64,000 bases of DNA from Roseovarius salincola (lineage in GTDB: Bacteria; Pseudomonadota; Alphaproteobacteria; Rhodobacterales; Rhodobacteraceae): assembly GCF_026891095.1 (NCBI RefSeq), contig NZ_JAPTNL010000005.1, positions 121,453 through 185,452 of the forward strand, in the 5' to 3' direction. Position numbers and translations under genes: made by a program. Below the pieces are notes generated by a model that searched no databases, was not told the DNA's origin, and saw only the letters and a program-made list of their open reading frames with translations. Each line of letters begins with the position of its first letter. Positions within the stretch are counted from its first letter, which is position 1. Of the stretch, positions 36,085 to 45,655 are shown one piece after another.

Positions 36085-37121
36085 CCGCCGGTATAGCGGC
36101 GCCGATAGCGCGCCCCGAGCGAGGTGAGGATTTCATAGCCGATCGTTCCGGCATTGTCGGCCAGGTCGTCGACGCCCTGTTCGGCGCCCAGCAATTGCAG
36201 CGATTTCGGATCATGGTCGAGATCGGTCACATCGACGCCGATCAGGTCCATCGAGATGCGCCCCGCCATCGGGCAGCGGGTGCCGTCCTCGGCCAGGACC
36301 ACGCTTTGCGGTCCCATGGCGCGCAGGATGCCATCGCCATAGCCCGCGGCGATGGTGGCGATGCGGGTCGGGCGGCGGGCGGTGAAGGTGTTGGCATAGC
36401 CCACGGTCTCGCCCGGCGCGAGGTCGCGGCTCTGGATCACGGGAATGTCGAGCGTGACCACCGGGCGCGCATCCGCGAAGGGGCGCCCGCCATAGAGCCC
36501 GATACCGGGGCGGCACATGTCGAAATGGTAATCCGCCCCCATGAGCACGCCGCCGGTATTGGCGAGGCAGCGCGGCACGTCGAGCCCGTCGGTCATGTCA
36601 TGGAAAGCATGAAGCTGCTGGCGGTTCATGTCGTGGTCGGGCAGGTCGGCGCAGGCGAGGTGGCTGATGATCAGCGCCGGGGACTGGCTGAGCGCCACAT
36701 CGCGCACCGCCGCCCACTCGCCCGGCTCCATCCCCAGCCGGTTCATGCCGGTGTCGAGCTGGATGCCGAACGGGTGGCCGGGCAGGGCCTCGGCGTGGCG
36801 GATCATCTGGTCGAGCGAGTTGAGCATCGGAATGAGGCCGGTATCGCCGATCATGTCGGCATCCCCCGGCATATGCCCCGAAAAGACATAGATCGCCGGG
36901 GAAGGCCCCAGCGTGGCGCGCAGGGCCGCGCCTTCCTCGGCGACGGCGACAAAGAAGCTGCGGGCGCCGCAATGCGCCAATGCGCGCGCGACGCGCTCGG
37001 CGCCCAGCCCGTAGGCGTCGGATTTGACGACGGCGGCGGTCTCGCCCGTGCTCATGGCATCGAGCGTGCGCCAGTTGGCGCGGATCGCGTCAAGGTCGAT
37101 GGTCAGCGTGCCGGTGCTCAT
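36081..37121 (-). CDS. alr: Alanine racemase
   Basis: About 346 residues from the ATG at 37121 ([20 protein letters not shown]). The PLP Lys is in [17 protein letters not shown]. The C-terminal region has [20 protein letters not shown] with the catalytic Tyr (second-subunit type) and [14 protein letters not shown]. It makes D-Ala for peptidoglycan. It overlaps mlaE by ATGA. An upstream in-frame extension to 37214 looks non-coding. Confidence 0.93.
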   Translation of the reverse strand: MSTGTLTIDLDAIRANWRTLDAMSTGETAAVVKSDAYGLGAERVARALAHCGARSFFVAVAEEGAALRATLGPSPAIYVFSGHMPGDADMIGDTGLIPMLNSLDQMIRHAEALPGHPFGIQLDTGMNRLGMEPGEWAAVRDVALSQSPALIISHLACADLPDHDMNRQQLHAFHDMTDGLDVPRCLANTGGVLMGADYHFDMCRPGIGLYGGRPFADARPVVTLDIPVIQSRDLAPGETVGYANTFTARRPTRIATIAAGYGDGILRAMGPQSVVLAEDGTRCPMAGRISMDLIGVDVTDLDHDPKSLQLLGAEQGVDDLADNAGTIGYEILTSLGARYRRRYTGG

Positions 37122-37229
37122 GGGGAGGGTTTTGCCATGGTGAGGGTCGGGGTCAAGGGGAAAGCGCGAGAGGAGCGGATCAGGGGCGCGCGAAGATGCG
37201 GCGGCGGCGCGCATCCGGGCGCTGGTGCG

Positions 37230-37295
37230 GGGGGCGCTGCCCCCGTCGCCGCAAGCGGCGACTCCCCCGGGATATTTCGAAACAGAAGAAGCGCC
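37230..37295 (+). repeat. Dispersed GC-hairpin intergenic element, copy D
   Basis: The double hairpin and CCCCCG run are identical to copy B over 40 bases (37230-37269). It is followed by GGATATTTCGAAACAGAAGA, a variant of the usual tail. It lies between alr and dnaB, both on the minus strand, close to the dnaB stop. Confidence 0.8.
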
Positions 37296-37322
37296 GGGGG
37301 GACGGGGGATGGGGGGGCGCGG

Positions 37323-38822
37323 TCAGAACTCGCGCTCGCCCGCGCCGTCCTGTTGCCAGGGTTTCACGAGGTTGCCAAAGCGCGTGAACTGGCCCTCGAA
37401 GCTGAGTTCGATGGTGCCGATGGGGCCGTGGCGCTGCTTGCCGATGACCACTTCGGCCTTGCCGTGCAGGCGCTCCATCCGTTCCTGCCAGGCGGCCATT
37501 TCATCGAGCCGGTCATCGGAGGGTTTTTCGCGCTCAGCGTAATATTCCTCGCGGAAGACGAACATCACCACGTCGGCATCCTGTTCGATCGAGCCGGATT
37601 CGCGCAGGTCCGAGAGCTGCGGGCGCTTGTCCTCGCGCGATTCGACCTGGCGCGAGAGCTGGCTGAGGGCGATCACGGGGATGTCGAGCTCCTTGGCGAT
37701 GGCCTTGAGGCCCTGGGTGATCTCGCTCACTTCGTTGACGCGGCTGTCCTTGGCGGAAGCGGGGCGCACCAGTTGCAGGTAATCCACGATCAGCACGTCG
37801 AGCCCGTGGGTGCGCTTGAGGCGGCGCGCCCGCGCGGCGAGCTGGCTGATCGGCAGGGCAGGCGTGTCGTCGATGAAGAGCGGGCAGGATTCGAGCGCCT
37901 TGGCGGCATCCACGAAGCGGCGGAATTCCGGTTCGGTCATGTCGCCGCGCCGGATCTGTTCGGAGGGGACTTCGGCGGCTTCCGAGAGAATCCGCGCGGC
38001 CAGCTGTTCGGCGCTCATCTCGAGGCTGTAAAAGCCCACGACGCCGCCTTCGATGGCGCCTTGCGTGCCGTCGGGGCGCTCGCCCATACGATAGGCCTTG
38101 GCGATGTTGTAGGCAATGTTGGTGGCCAGCGAGGTCTTGCCCATCGAGGGACGTCCGGCCAGGATCAGAAGGTCGGATTTGTGCAGCCCGCCGAGTTTGC
38201 GGTCCATGTCCATCAGCCCGGTCGAGATGCCCGCGAGCCCGCCATCGCGCTGATAGGCGGCATTGGCGACATTGACTGCATCGGTCACCGCGCGCAGGAA
38301 GCTTTGAAAGCCGCTTTCGGTCTGGCCCTGTTCGGAGAGCTGGTAGAGCTTCTGCTCGGCCTCGACGATCTGGTCGCGCGGTTCGCTTTCGACCTCGGCG
38401 CGCGCGGCCTTGCCGGCGATGTCATGGCCAAGGGCGATCAACTCGCGCCGGATCGCCATGTCATGGATCATCTGGGCATAGTCGCGCACCGCGAAGGCGC
38501 TGATCGCGGCCCCCGCGAGGCGGGCGAGATAGGCCGGGCCGCCCAGTTCCTTGAGGCCCTCGTCATCCTCGAGGAACGCTTTGAGCGTGACCGGCGAGGC
38601 GAGATTGCCCTTGCCGATCCGCGCCACGGCGGTTTCGTAGATGCGCTGGTGAACGGGATCGTAGAAATGATGCGGCTTGATGATCGAGGCGACGCGGTCA
38701 TAGACCTCGTTATTTGTCAGCAGTGCACCCAGCAATTGCTGCTCGGCCTCGATGGAATGCGGCATGGTCTCCGCGTCCTGTATCTTGGCACCGGTGGCGT
38801 TGAAGCTCGCGACTTCGTTCAT
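37323..38822 (-). CDS. dnaB: Replicative DNA helicase DnaB
   Basis: About 499 residues from the ATG at 38822, with GGGGGAG upstream. The N-terminal domain begins near PHSIEAEQQLLGALLTNNEV. Walker A is AGRPSMGKTSLATNIAYN, Walker B is LIVDYLQLV, and the arginine finger region is RKRPQL-like REDKRPQLSDLRESGSIEQD. FVFREEYY is also present. It unwinds DNA ahead of the replisome. No intein is seen. It stands alone between the element at 37230 and a 245-base promoter gap. Confidence 0.95.
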   Translation of the reverse strand: MNEVASFNATGAKIQDAETMPHSIEAEQQLLGALLTNNEVYDRVASIIKPHHFYDPVHQRIYETAVARIGKGNLASPVTLKAFLEDDEGLKELGGPAYLARLAGAAISAFAVRDYAQMIHDMAIRRELIALGHDIAGKAARAEVESEPRDQIVEAEQKLYQLSEQGQTESGFQSFLRAVTDAVNVANAAYQRDGGLAGISTGLMDMDRKLGGLHKSDLLILAGRPSMGKTSLATNIAYNIAKAYRMGERPDGTQGAIEGGVVGFYSLEMSAEQLAARILSEAAEVPSEQIRRGDMTEPEFRRFVDAAKALESCPLFIDDTPALPISQLAARARRLKRTHGLDVLIVDYLQLVRPASAKDSRVNEVSEITQGLKAIAKELDIPVIALSQLSRQVESREDKRPQLSDLRESGSIEQDADVVMFVFREEYYAEREKPSDDRLDEMAAWQERMERLHGKAEVVIGKQRHGPIGTIELSFEGQFTRFGNLVKPWQQDGAGEREF

Positions 38823-39067
38823 GGTCTCCCCCGTTCCTGCTGGATCACCGCTCATAGCTCCCGTGCGAAGGGGTGAACAACGTGGAACAACTCTGTGGAT
38901 GATCTGTGGATATCCTTGGGTGCCTCATATTGCCGCCTTTGGGGGGCGTTCGTCAACATGTTGTGGCGAGCCATAGGTGCGGCGCGGCCGCCGTGGCGAA
39001 TTCGCCGCAACCGGCATTTTTCTGCCCTGGCGCGCGTGCATCCCGGCGCGCGCCAGTCACGATTCGT
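38823..39067. promoter_or_regulatory. dnaB upstream region with DnaA-box-like motifs
   Basis: This 245-base gap precedes dnaB and follows pyrE. CTGTGGATGATCTGTGGATA at 38893-38912 holds two TGTGGAT cores resembling the reverse of a DnaA box (consensus TTATCCACA), eleven bases apart. A CAACATGTTG palindrome lies at 38954-38963. Binding by DnaA is only an inference. Confidence 0.35.
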
Positions 39068-39742
39068 TCAGCCGCGCGCCGCCTGCCAGGCGCGCGGGTC
39101 ATCCAGAAACGATTCGACCCCGTCGAGCGTGGCGGCGTCAAAGGTGCCCTGAGCGCGGGCCTCGGCCAGAACGTCGCGCCAGGTGCAAAGGTAATGCAGC
39201 GCCACGCCATGATCGCCGAGGGTCTTTTCGGTCTCCGGAAAGATGCCGTAAAAAAAGATCACCGCCGTATGGGCGCAGGTCGCGCCGGTGTCGCGGATCG
39301 CATCGACGAAGCTCAGTTTCGAGCCGCCATCGGTGGTCAGGTCCTCGACCAGCAGCACCCGGTCGCCTTCACCCATGACGCCTTCGATTCGGGCGTTGCG
39401 CCCGTAGCCCTTGGGCTTCTTGCGCACATAGGTCATCGGCAGCGCCATGCGTTCGGCCACCAGCGCGGCAAAGGGGATGCCCGCGGTCTCGCCGCCCGCG
39501 ACATTGTCGAAGGCCTCGAGCCCGGCGTCGCGCATCACCGTGACGGAGAGGAAATCCATCAGCGTGGCGCGGATGCGCGGGAACGAAATCAGCTTGCGGC
39601 AGTCGATATAGGTGGGCGAGGGCAGGCCGGAAGACAGCGTGAACGGTTCGGCCGCGTTGAAATGCACGGCTTCGATTTCGAGCAGCATGCGGGCGGTGAG
39701 GCGGGCGATCGCGTCGCGCGGCGGGTAGGCGGTGGGGATCAT
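39068..39742 (-). CDS. pyrE: Orotate phosphoribosyltransferase
   Basis: 224 residues. The PRPP loop [20 protein letters not shown], the N-terminal [20 protein letters not shown] and [17 protein letters not shown] are OPRTase blocks. It transfers orotate onto PRPP in pyrimidine synthesis. It lies directly downstream of pyrC with a 34-base gap; the pair is likely one transcript. Confidence 0.94.
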   Translation of the reverse strand: MIPTAYPPRDAIARLTARMLLEIEAVHFNAAEPFTLSSGLPSPTYIDCRKLISFPRIRATLMDFLSVTVMRDAGLEAFDNVAGGETAGIPFAALVAERMALPMTYVRKKPKGYGRNARIEGVMGEGDRVLLVEDLTTDGGSKLSFVDAIRDTGATCAHTAVIFFYGIFPETEKTLGDHGVALHYLCTWRDVLAEARAQGTFDAATLDGVESFLDDPRAWQAARG

Positions 39743-39776
39743 CGGTATGCTCCTGTGGAAGACGGCGGGCGGCGGG

Positions 39777-40820
39777 TCAGTCGGCGACGGACCAGTGAAC
39801 GGGAAAGCCGGGATCGAAGACGGTGACGGGGCCGTCGCCGGAATCGATGCGCCTGGGGAAGCGGGTGGGGCTGTCGCCCTTCACCAGCGTCAGCGATGCG
39901 TCATTGACCGGCAGGCCGTAAAAGGCGGGGCCGTGGCGCGCGGCGAAACCTTCAAGCCGCCCGAGCGCGGCTTCCTCTTCGAAGACATGCGCAAGCATTG
40001 GCATCGTGTTGGTGGCGGTGAAGCAGCCCGCGCAGCCACAGGCGTTTTCCTTGGCGTCGTCGCTGTGAGGGGCGCTGTCGGTGCCCAGGAAAAAGCGCGC
40101 GTCGCCAGAGGTGGCGGCGGCGCGCAGGGCGAGGCGGTGGGATTCGCGCTTGGCCACGGGCAGGCAGTAGTAATGCGGCTTGATTCCGCCGACCAGGATA
40201 TGGTTGCGGTTGATGATCAGGTGATGGGTGGTGATCGTACCGGCCAGATCGCTGTCGGCGGATTTGATATAGTCCACGCCGTCGCGCGTCGTGACATGTT
40301 CCATCACGACCCTGAGCCCCGGCACCGCACGGCGCAGCGGATCGAGCACGCGGTCGATGAACACCGCCTCGCGGTCGAAGATGTCGATCTCGGGATCGGT
40401 CACCTCGCCATGCACGCAAAGCGGGCAGCCGGAGTCCGCCATCGCCTCGAGCACGCCGCGCACGCGGTCGAAATCGCGCACGCCGCTGGCGGAATTGGTG
40501 GTGGCCCCCGCCGGGTAGAGCTTGACCGCGGTGATGAGCCCTTCGGCATGGGCGCGCGCCACGTCGGCGGGGTCCGTCGCCTCGGTCAGGTAAAGCGTCA
40601 TGAGCGGCGTGAAATCGGCGCCCTCGGGCAGGGCGGCCATGATCCGGTCGCGATAGGCGCGGGCATCGGCGCCGGTCACCACGGGGGGCACGAGGTTGGG
40701 CATGATGATGGCGCGGGCGAAATGGCGCGCGCTTTCGGGCAGGACGGCACGCAGCATCGCGCCATCGCGCAGATGCAGGTGCCAGTCGTCGGGGCGGGGG
40801 ATGGTCAGGCTCTGGCTCAT
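39777..40820 (-). CDS. pyrC: Dihydroorotase
   Basis: 347 residues of the type II (E. coli-like) dihydroorotase family. The metal ligands start with [30 protein letters not shown] and [20 protein letters not shown] contain further ligands. Lys in [13 protein letters not shown] is the one usually carbamylated. It forms dihydroorotate in pyrimidine synthesis. Same strand and adjacent to pyrE. Confidence 0.95.
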   Translation of the reverse strand: MSQSLTIPRPDDWHLHLRDGAMLRAVLPESARHFARAIIMPNLVPPVVTGADARAYRDRIMAALPEGADFTPLMTLYLTEATDPADVARAHAEGLITAVKLYPAGATTNSASGVRDFDRVRGVLEAMADSGCPLCVHGEVTDPEIDIFDREAVFIDRVLDPLRRAVPGLRVVMEHVTTRDGVDYIKSADSDLAGTITTHHLIINRNHILVGGIKPHYYCLPVAKRESHRLALRAAATSGDARFFLGTDSAPHSDDAKENACGCAGCFTATNTMPMLAHVFEEEAALGRLEGFAARHGPAFYGLPVNDASLTLVKGDSPTRFPRRIDSGDGPVTVFDPGFPVHWSVAD

Positions 40821-40895
40821 GGTTCCGAGCCTTTACACAATCGCGCGGCGCGCCGCCAGATACCACGGCACCTTGCGGCACAGGGAATGCGCGGT

Positions 40896-41858
40896 TCAGT
40901 CCGCTTCGCGCTCGGGCATGGTGAGCCCCTTGTCCTCGGCGGTCTGATAGGCCGAGCGCAGCGCGCGGCGGAACCGGGGCCCAGGGGTTTCGCGCATGAT
41001 GCTGCGACACCAGAGCGCCACGAGGAAAAGCCGTTTCTCATGTTCGAGCCGCGCGAGGACCCGTTTGAGGTATGGCACATGCGTGCGGCGGGCGCGCATC
41101 ATCTGCGCGAGGCTCCGGCGGGTCAGGCGCCCGGCGCTGACCTGGGCGAGGATGCGCAGCAGCACATCCATCCCCAAGAGCGATTGCTGAAGGCGCGTGC
41201 CCATGAATCGCAGCCGGAAGCGGGTGACATTGGGCCGGGTAAAGAGCGCCGAATGCATCGCATCAAGCTTGATTTCGGGATCATAGAGCACGAAGGCGTG
41301 CCCGGCGGCGTCCAGCATGTCGGGCGCATAACCGTAGCGGTCGTCGAAGGCGATGCGGCGCATCGCCTTGTAGCGATCATCCCATTCGGCGATGCGCGGG
41401 TCCAGCGTGGCCTGCGGGCGCAGCGCCACCACCCGTGCGCCGGGAGCCGCCACCGAGAACGCCGCCGCCGCATAGCCGCAGGCGCCCTCGCCGTAAAAGA
41501 TGACCTGCTCGAACTCGTCGAAGAAGCCGTCATCGACCAGTCGGTCGAAATAGCCATAGACGTGACGGTCGCGAAACCAGCTGTCACCATTGCAGATCAG
41601 GCAGAGATGCGACCAGCCGAGCGCCTTGACCATCGACCAGCCCAGGGGGTGCGCGTTCTGCGACTGTTCGATGATGGTCTGCCTTGTCTCGAAACTCACC
41701 AGAAGGGTCGGCTTCTCCTCGAGGAAGACCGCCGCGTGCCGCCGTCCCAGCCGCTCGACATAGCCATCCTCGTCGACGATTCCTTCCGCCGCCTCGAGCC
41801 ATGCCGACCAGTCGAGCCCGCCAAGCGGGGTGTCATAGGTATTGGGACTGTCCTGCAT
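40896..41858 (-). CDS. Conserved hypothetical protein (Roseobacter-type, often mis-named PAPS reductase)
   Basis: 320 residues, soluble. GWSMVKALGWSHLCLICNGD, VIFYGEGACGYAAAAFSVAA (a GxGxxG turn with an alpha/beta-hydrolase-like look) and RVVALRPQATLDPRIAEWDD are the conserved-looking blocks. A basic helical C-terminus follows. I recall close relatives being labelled phosphoadenosine phosphosulfate reductase, but the Cys and PP-loop motifs of that family are absent, so I do not use that name. Upstream of pyrC with a 75-base gap. Function unknown. Confidence 0.6.
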   Translation of the reverse strand: MQDSPNTYDTPLGGLDWSAWLEAAEGIVDEDGYVERLGRRHAAVFLEEKPTLLVSFETRQTIIEQSQNAHPLGWSMVKALGWSHLCLICNGDSWFRDRHVYGYFDRLVDDGFFDEFEQVIFYGEGACGYAAAAFSVAAPGARVVALRPQATLDPRIAEWDDRYKAMRRIAFDDRYGYAPDMLDAAGHAFVLYDPEIKLDAMHSALFTRPNVTRFRLRFMGTRLQQSLLGMDVLLRILAQVSAGRLTRRSLAQMMRARRTHVPYLKRVLARLEHEKRLFLVALWCRSIMRETPGPRFRRALRSAYQTAEDKGLTMPEREAD

Positions 41859-42061
41859 TCTGCTCCGATCCTTATTCTGCGTCCTCGCGCAGCGGCCGCT
41901 TGCAACGGCTTCGACGCCTTCGGACTAGGCTGCAATCTGGGCGAAATTTGGGAAAATCCAAGGGGTTTCTGGTGCCGGCACAAGGGGCTGCGTCGATGAG
42001 TGGCGCTTGACGCTGGACGTGCGCGCATGCACTTCTTGACGCATGACCGAGGGAGGCGCGG

Positions 42062-42985
42062 ATGAAGACGATACCGGGGTCGATCGACGAGGTGCAGGCG
42101 ATGCTCGCTGCCGAGGGCTATGTCTGCGACCGTGCGCTTGGAACGGTGGTGTTCCTTGCGCTCAGGCTGGGGCGGCCGCTTTTCCTCGAAGGCGAGGCGG
42201 GGGTGGGCAAGACCGAGATCGCCAAGGCGATCGCCGCCGGGCTCGGGCGGCGGCTGATCCGGCTGCAATGCTACGAGGGGCTGGACGCGGCGAGCGCCGT
42301 CTGTGAGTGGAACTTCGCCGAACAGATGATCGCCATACGCACCGCCGAGGCGATGGGGTTCGAAGGCGCGGGCGCGGATCGCGATGCCTTGAAGGACGAG
42401 CTTTTCACCGAGCAATACCTGATCGAACGCCCGCTCCTTCAGGCCATGCGCCCGCAGGATGGCGGGCCGCCGGTGCTGCTCATCGACGAGCTTGATCGCA
42501 CCGATGAACCTTTCGAGGCCTTCCTGCTTGAGGCGCTCAGCGATTTCCAGGTGACGATCCCGGAACTCGGCACCATCGCCGCCCCCGCGCCGCCCATCGT
42601 CATCCTGACATCCAACCGCACCCGCGAGGTGCATGACGCGCTCAAGCGGCGCTGTCTTTACCACTGGGTCGATTACCCCGATTTCGACCGCGAGATGGAG
42701 ATCCTCCATGCCCGCGCCCCCGAAGCCGCCGAAGAGCTCAGTCGCGAGGTCGTGGCCTTCGTCCAGCGGCTGCGCGGCGAGGACCTCTTCAAGAAACCCG
42801 GTGTCGCCGAAACCATCGATTGGGCCAAATGCCTGCTGGCGCTTGACGTGATCGCGCTCAGCCCCGAGGTGATCGCCGACACGATCGGCGCGATCCTCAA
42901 ATATCAGGACGACATCCAGCGCCTTCAGGGCTCCGAGGCCAAGCGCCTGCTGGACGAGGCCAAAGCCAGCCTGGAGCCGGCCTGA
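42062..42985 (+). CDS. MoxR-type AAA ATPase, CoxD-like
   Basis: 307 residues. Walker A GEAGVGKTEIAKAIAAGLGR, LQCYEGLDAASAVCEWNF, Walker B LLIDELDRTDEPFEAFLLE, sensor ILTSNRTREVHDALKRRCLY. MoxR-type ATPases of the CoxD type act with the CoxE VWA protein to finish the Mo-Cu centre of CO dehydrogenase in Oligotropha. Placed first in the cluster, 58 bases ahead of the CoxE-like gene. The start is preceded by GGGAGGCGCGG. Confidence 0.88.
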   Translation: MKTIPGSIDEVQAMLAAEGYVCDRALGTVVFLALRLGRPLFLEGEAGVGKTEIAKAIAAGLGRRLIRLQCYEGLDAASAVCEWNFAEQMIAIRTAEAMGFEGAGADRDALKDELFTEQYLIERPLLQAMRPQDGGPPVLLIDELDRTDEPFEAFLLEALSDFQVTIPELGTIAAPAPPIVILTSNRTREVHDALKRRCLYHWVDYPDFDREMEILHARAPEAAEELSREVVAFVQRLRGEDLFKKPGVAETIDWAKCLLALDVIALSPEVIADTIGAILKYQDDIQRLQGSEAKRLLDEAKASLEPA

Positions 42986-42987
42986 TG

Positions 42988-43034
42988 CTTCATCTTGCCG
43001 GAAATACTCCGGGGGTTTGGGGGCTGGCCCCCAA
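42988..43034 (-). repeat. Dispersed GC-hairpin intergenic element, copy E, inside the cox operon
   Basis: The minus strand reads CCCCCGGAGTATTTCCGGC then AAGATGAAG. A TTGGGGGC/GCCCCCAA hairpin (43017-43024 with 43027-43034) lies next to it. It fills the 57-base gap between the coxD-like stop and the coxE-like ATG and leaves no good ribosome binding site for the latter. It could reduce expression of the downstream gene. Confidence 0.7.
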
Positions 43035-43042
43035 GCTGCGCA

Positions 43043-44314
43043 ATGGCTGAATACCCCGCGCTCGATCTGCCGGACAATCCCCGGCTGACCCAGAACGTCA
43101 TCCATTTCGCCCGCGCCCTGCGCAAGGCGGGCCTGCCGGTCGGGACCGGGCGGGTGATCGACGCGATCCGCGCGGTGGCGGCGGCGGGATTCACCTCGAA
43201 GACGGATTTCTTCTACACGCTGCGCGCCTGTCTGGTCACGCGCCCCGAACATCGCGCGGTCTTTGCGCAGATCTTCCGCCTCTACTGGCGCGACCCGCGC
43301 TACATGGAACACATGATGGCGATGATGCTGCCCGCGATCCGCGGCGTCCAGGAGGAGCGCGCGGCGCAGGCGGGCGAAAAGCGCGCCGCCGAGGCGCTGC
43401 TCGACGGGATCGAACCCGAGGCGCCCGCGCAAGGGGGCGATGAGGGCAAGGACGACGAGAGCGAGATCGAGATCGACGCCTCGGCCACGATGTCCGCCGA
43501 AGAACGGCTGCGTCATCTCGATTTCGAGCAGATGAGCACCGAGGAGACCGCCGCCGCGCGCCGGATGCTGGCGCGGCTCAGCCTGCCGGTGAAGCCATTG
43601 AAATCGCGCCGCGCCATCGCCAGCGCGCAGGGCACGCGGATCGATGCGCGCGCCACGCTGCGCGCCGCCATGCGCCGCGGGGGCGAGCTGCGCCGTATCC
43701 ACATGCAGAAACCGCGCCCGCGCTGGCCCAATCTCGTCGTCCTGTGCGACATTTCCGGCTCGATGAGCCAATACAGCCGCATGGTGCTGCATTTCCTGCA
43801 TGCGGTGGCCAATGAAAAGGGTGCCGGCTGGGCGCGGGTCCATGCCTTCACCTTCGGCACGCGGCTGACCAATATCACCCGCCATCTGGACCGGCGCGAC
43901 GTTGACAGCGCGCTGGCCGCCGCCGGGCAGGAGGCGCAGGACTGGGAGGGCGGCACGCGGATCGGCGACTGCCTGCACGCCTTCAACCGCGACTGGTCGC
44001 GCCGGGTGATGGGGCAGGGCGCGGTGCTGCTGCTGATCACCGACGGTCTGGACCGGGGCGATGCGGATGCGCTGGAGCGCGAGATCGAGCGCCTTCATCT
44101 GAGCGCGCGCCGCCTGATCTGGCTCAATCCGCTGCTGCGCTGGGAAGGGTTCGCGCCGCGTGCCAGCGGCATCCGCGCCATGCTGCCCCATGTCGATGCC
44201 TTTCGCGCGGGCCATTCCATCGCCACGCTCGAGGCGCTGGCCGAGGCGATTTCGCGCCCCGGCGACGCGGGCGAGAAGGCGCGGCTGATGGCTGCGATGG
44301 ACGCCGCGCGCTGA
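43043..44314 (+). CDS. VWA-domain protein, CoxE-like
   Basis: About 423 residues from the ATG at 43043. The N-terminal part (to about 220) is charged, with an Asp/Glu-rich stretch (DEGKDDESEIEIDASATM). The C-terminal VWA domain has the MIDAS motif VVLCDISGSMSQYSR and later GTRIGDCLH and LLLITDGLDRGD. CoxE works with CoxD in cofactor maturation of CO dehydrogenase. The tandem ATPase-VWA pair is the standard arrangement. Confidence 0.87.
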   Translation: MAEYPALDLPDNPRLTQNVIHFARALRKAGLPVGTGRVIDAIRAVAAAGFTSKTDFFYTLRACLVTRPEHRAVFAQIFRLYWRDPRYMEHMMAMMLPAIRGVQEERAAQAGEKRAAEALLDGIEPEAPAQGGDEGKDDESEIEIDASATMSAEERLRHLDFEQMSTEETAAARRMLARLSLPVKPLKSRRAIASAQGTRIDARATLRAAMRRGGELRRIHMQKPRPRWPNLVVLCDISGSMSQYSRMVLHFLHAVANEKGAGWARVHAFTFGTRLTNITRHLDRRDVDSALAAAGQEAQDWEGGTRIGDCLHAFNRDWSRRVMGQGAVLLLITDGLDRGDADALEREIERLHLSARRLIWLNPLLRWEGFAPRASGIRAMLPHVDAFRAGHSIATLEALAEAISRPGDAGEKARLMAAMDAAR

Positions 44315-44362
44315 GTGCGCGGGCCTTGCGCTAGATCATTGCATTTTGCTCCTGGTCATTAT

Positions 44363-44378
44363 ATTCAGCATTCAGAAT
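44363..44378. promoter_or_regulatory. Candidate SqrR/BigR-type operator (ATTC-N8-GAAT)
   Basis: ATTCAGCATTCAGAAT lies 25 bases before the ATG of the first YedE-family gene, in an AT-rich promoter-like stretch. It fits ATTC-N8-GAAT, the site I recall for the persulfide-responsive repressor SqrR of Rhodobacter and its relative BigR. Both are ArsR-family repressors of sulfide-response genes, which include YeeE/YedE genes. Confidence 0.5.
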
Positions 44379-44402
44379 GTAATTGATGGAAGGAAAACCC
44401 GA

Positions 44403-44954
44403 ATGGTCCTCAACTGGAAAACCGGTGGGGTGCTTCTGGGGCTCGTGTTCTTCTTGGCGGTGTTGCTGGTGAAGCCGATCGGCGTCTCCACCCAATTCGT
44501 CATCCTGGACGCGATCATCGCCGATACGGTGAACCCCGATCTGATCACCCAGACCGAAGACGGCTACAGCTCGACCAACGCCTATCTGGCGAAATCGGGC
44601 GGAAAATACGCCGGCAATGCTGCCAATCCGCTGAATTACAGCTTCGTTTTCGTGCTGGCAATGGCGCTGGGCGCGTTCCTGTCGGCGATGGCGCGTGGCG
44701 GTGTGGGCGCGGATGAGCGCAAGCTGCCCGCGATCTGGTATGCCAATTATGGCGACACGCCGGTCAAGCGTTATGTCGTCGCGTTTATTGGCGGCTTCAT
44801 CGTGCTTTACGGCGCGCGCCTGGCGGGGGGCTGCACCTCGGGACACATGATGTCGGGAATGATGCAGACCGCGGTGTCGGGCTATGTCTTTGCAGCCGGG
44901 GCCTTCGCCGCCGCGCTGCCCGTCGCCATCATGATGTACAAGCAGGAGGGCTGA
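44403..44954 (+). CDS. YeeE/YedE family sulfur-transport membrane protein 1
   Basis: About 183 residues from the ATG at 44403, with GGAAGGAAAA upstream. Around four to five membrane segments. The signature GARLAGGCTSGHMMSGMMQT holds the conserved Cys. The family (TsuA-like) carries thiosulfate or other reduced sulfur across the inner membrane. It forms a pair with the next gene, three bases apart, each coding half of what is one protein in some bacteria. A putative SqrR-type operator sits before it. Confidence 0.85.
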   Translation: MVLNWKTGGVLLGLVFFLAVLLVKPIGVSTQFVILDAIIADTVNPDLITQTEDGYSSTNAYLAKSGGKYAGNAANPLNYSFVFVLAMALGAFLSAMARGGVGADERKLPAIWYANYGDTPVKRYVVAFIGGFIVLYGARLAGGCTSGHMMSGMMQTAVSGYVFAAGAFAAALPVAIMMYKQEG

Positions 44955-44957
44955 GCC

Positions 44958-45539
44958 ATGACCACCATTATACTGGCCATCGTGATCGGCGCCGCCTTCG
45001 GCGCGGTCCTGGACCGGATCGGCGCCACCAACCCCAACTGGATCGGCAAGATGCTGACCCTGACCAACCTGCACCTGATGAAGACCATTCTGCTGGCGAT
45101 CGGCACGGGGTCGATCCTGATGTTCGCCGGGCAGATGGCGGGTCTGGTCGATGTCGGCCACATGAGCGTCAAGGCCGCCTATGCGGGCGTGTTCATCGGC
45201 GGGCTGATGCTGGGCGCGGGCTGGGCCGCGGCGGGCTATTGCCCCGGTACCGGCGTCTGCGCGGCGGCCTCGGGGCGCAAGGACGCGCTGTTCTTCATCG
45301 CCGGGGGCTTGATGGGCGCGGCGGCCTACATGATGACCTATCCGGCCTGGGAATCGGCGGGGCTTCTGGATGGCGGCAAGCTGACTCTGGGGGAGGTTCC
45401 GGGCGCGGGCTATGACGCGCTGAGCACTTTGCCGGGAGATATCCTGGGCATTGTCATCGGTGCGGGTTTCGTGGTGATCGCGATCGCCTTGCCCGAACGC
45501 CTGCGCGGCGGCGGCGAGGCCGTCGCCCCGGCCGAGTAA
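44958..45539 (+). CDS. YeeE/YedE family sulfur-transport membrane protein 2
   Basis: 193 residues. LGAGWAAAGYCPGTGVCAAA carries the second-half Cys motif and FIAGGLMGAAAYMMTYPA a later membrane helix. It completes the transporter with the preceding gene. A rho-independent terminator-like hairpin follows at 45568. The two genes sit inside the molybdenum hydroxylase cluster but appear to have their own promoter and terminator. Confidence 0.86.
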   Translation: MTTIILAIVIGAAFGAVLDRIGATNPNWIGKMLTLTNLHLMKTILLAIGTGSILMFAGQMAGLVDVGHMSVKAAYAGVFIGGLMLGAGWAAAGYCPGTGVCAAASGRKDALFFIAGGLMGAAAYMMTYPAWESAGLLDGGKLTLGEVPGAGYDALSTLPGDILGIVIGAGFVVIAIALPERLRGGGEAVAPAE

Positions 45540-45567
45540 CGCCTGGCGCCAAAGGCGCGAAACATCG

Positions 45568-45602
45568 CCCGCCTCCTGCGCATCGCCGGGGGCGGGTTTT
45601 TT
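45568..45602 (+). terminator. Terminator after the YedE pair
   Basis: CCCGCC (45568-45573) pairs with GGCGGG (45591-45596), extended by neighbouring G and C, and is followed by six T. It separates the YedE pair from the XdhC-type gene. Confidence 0.6.
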
Positions 45603-45655
45603 CGTTTGTAGAAGCTGGCGGCGCATCCCATATTGCCGGGCGAGGGAGGCGCCAG

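Noticed and set aside
38893..38913. Chromosome origin of replication at the dnaB promoter
   Set aside because: Only two weak DnaA-like motifs, with no AT-rich unwinding region or dnaA/hemE neighbourhood.
40896..41858. Phosphoadenosine phosphosulfate reductase
   Set aside because: None of the PP-loop, CC/CxxC or ECGIH motifs seen in the real cysH genes of this window are present.
39732..41999. 755-codon plus-strand open frame across pyrC and its neighbour
   Set aside because: Shadow of pyrC and the 320-residue gene; peptide composition is Arg/His/Gln-rich without motifs.
41696..44215. 839-codon minus-strand open frame across the CoxD/CoxE-like genes
   Set aside because: The opposite strand encodes two complete domain-bearing proteins; the long frame is caused by GC-rich codon bias.
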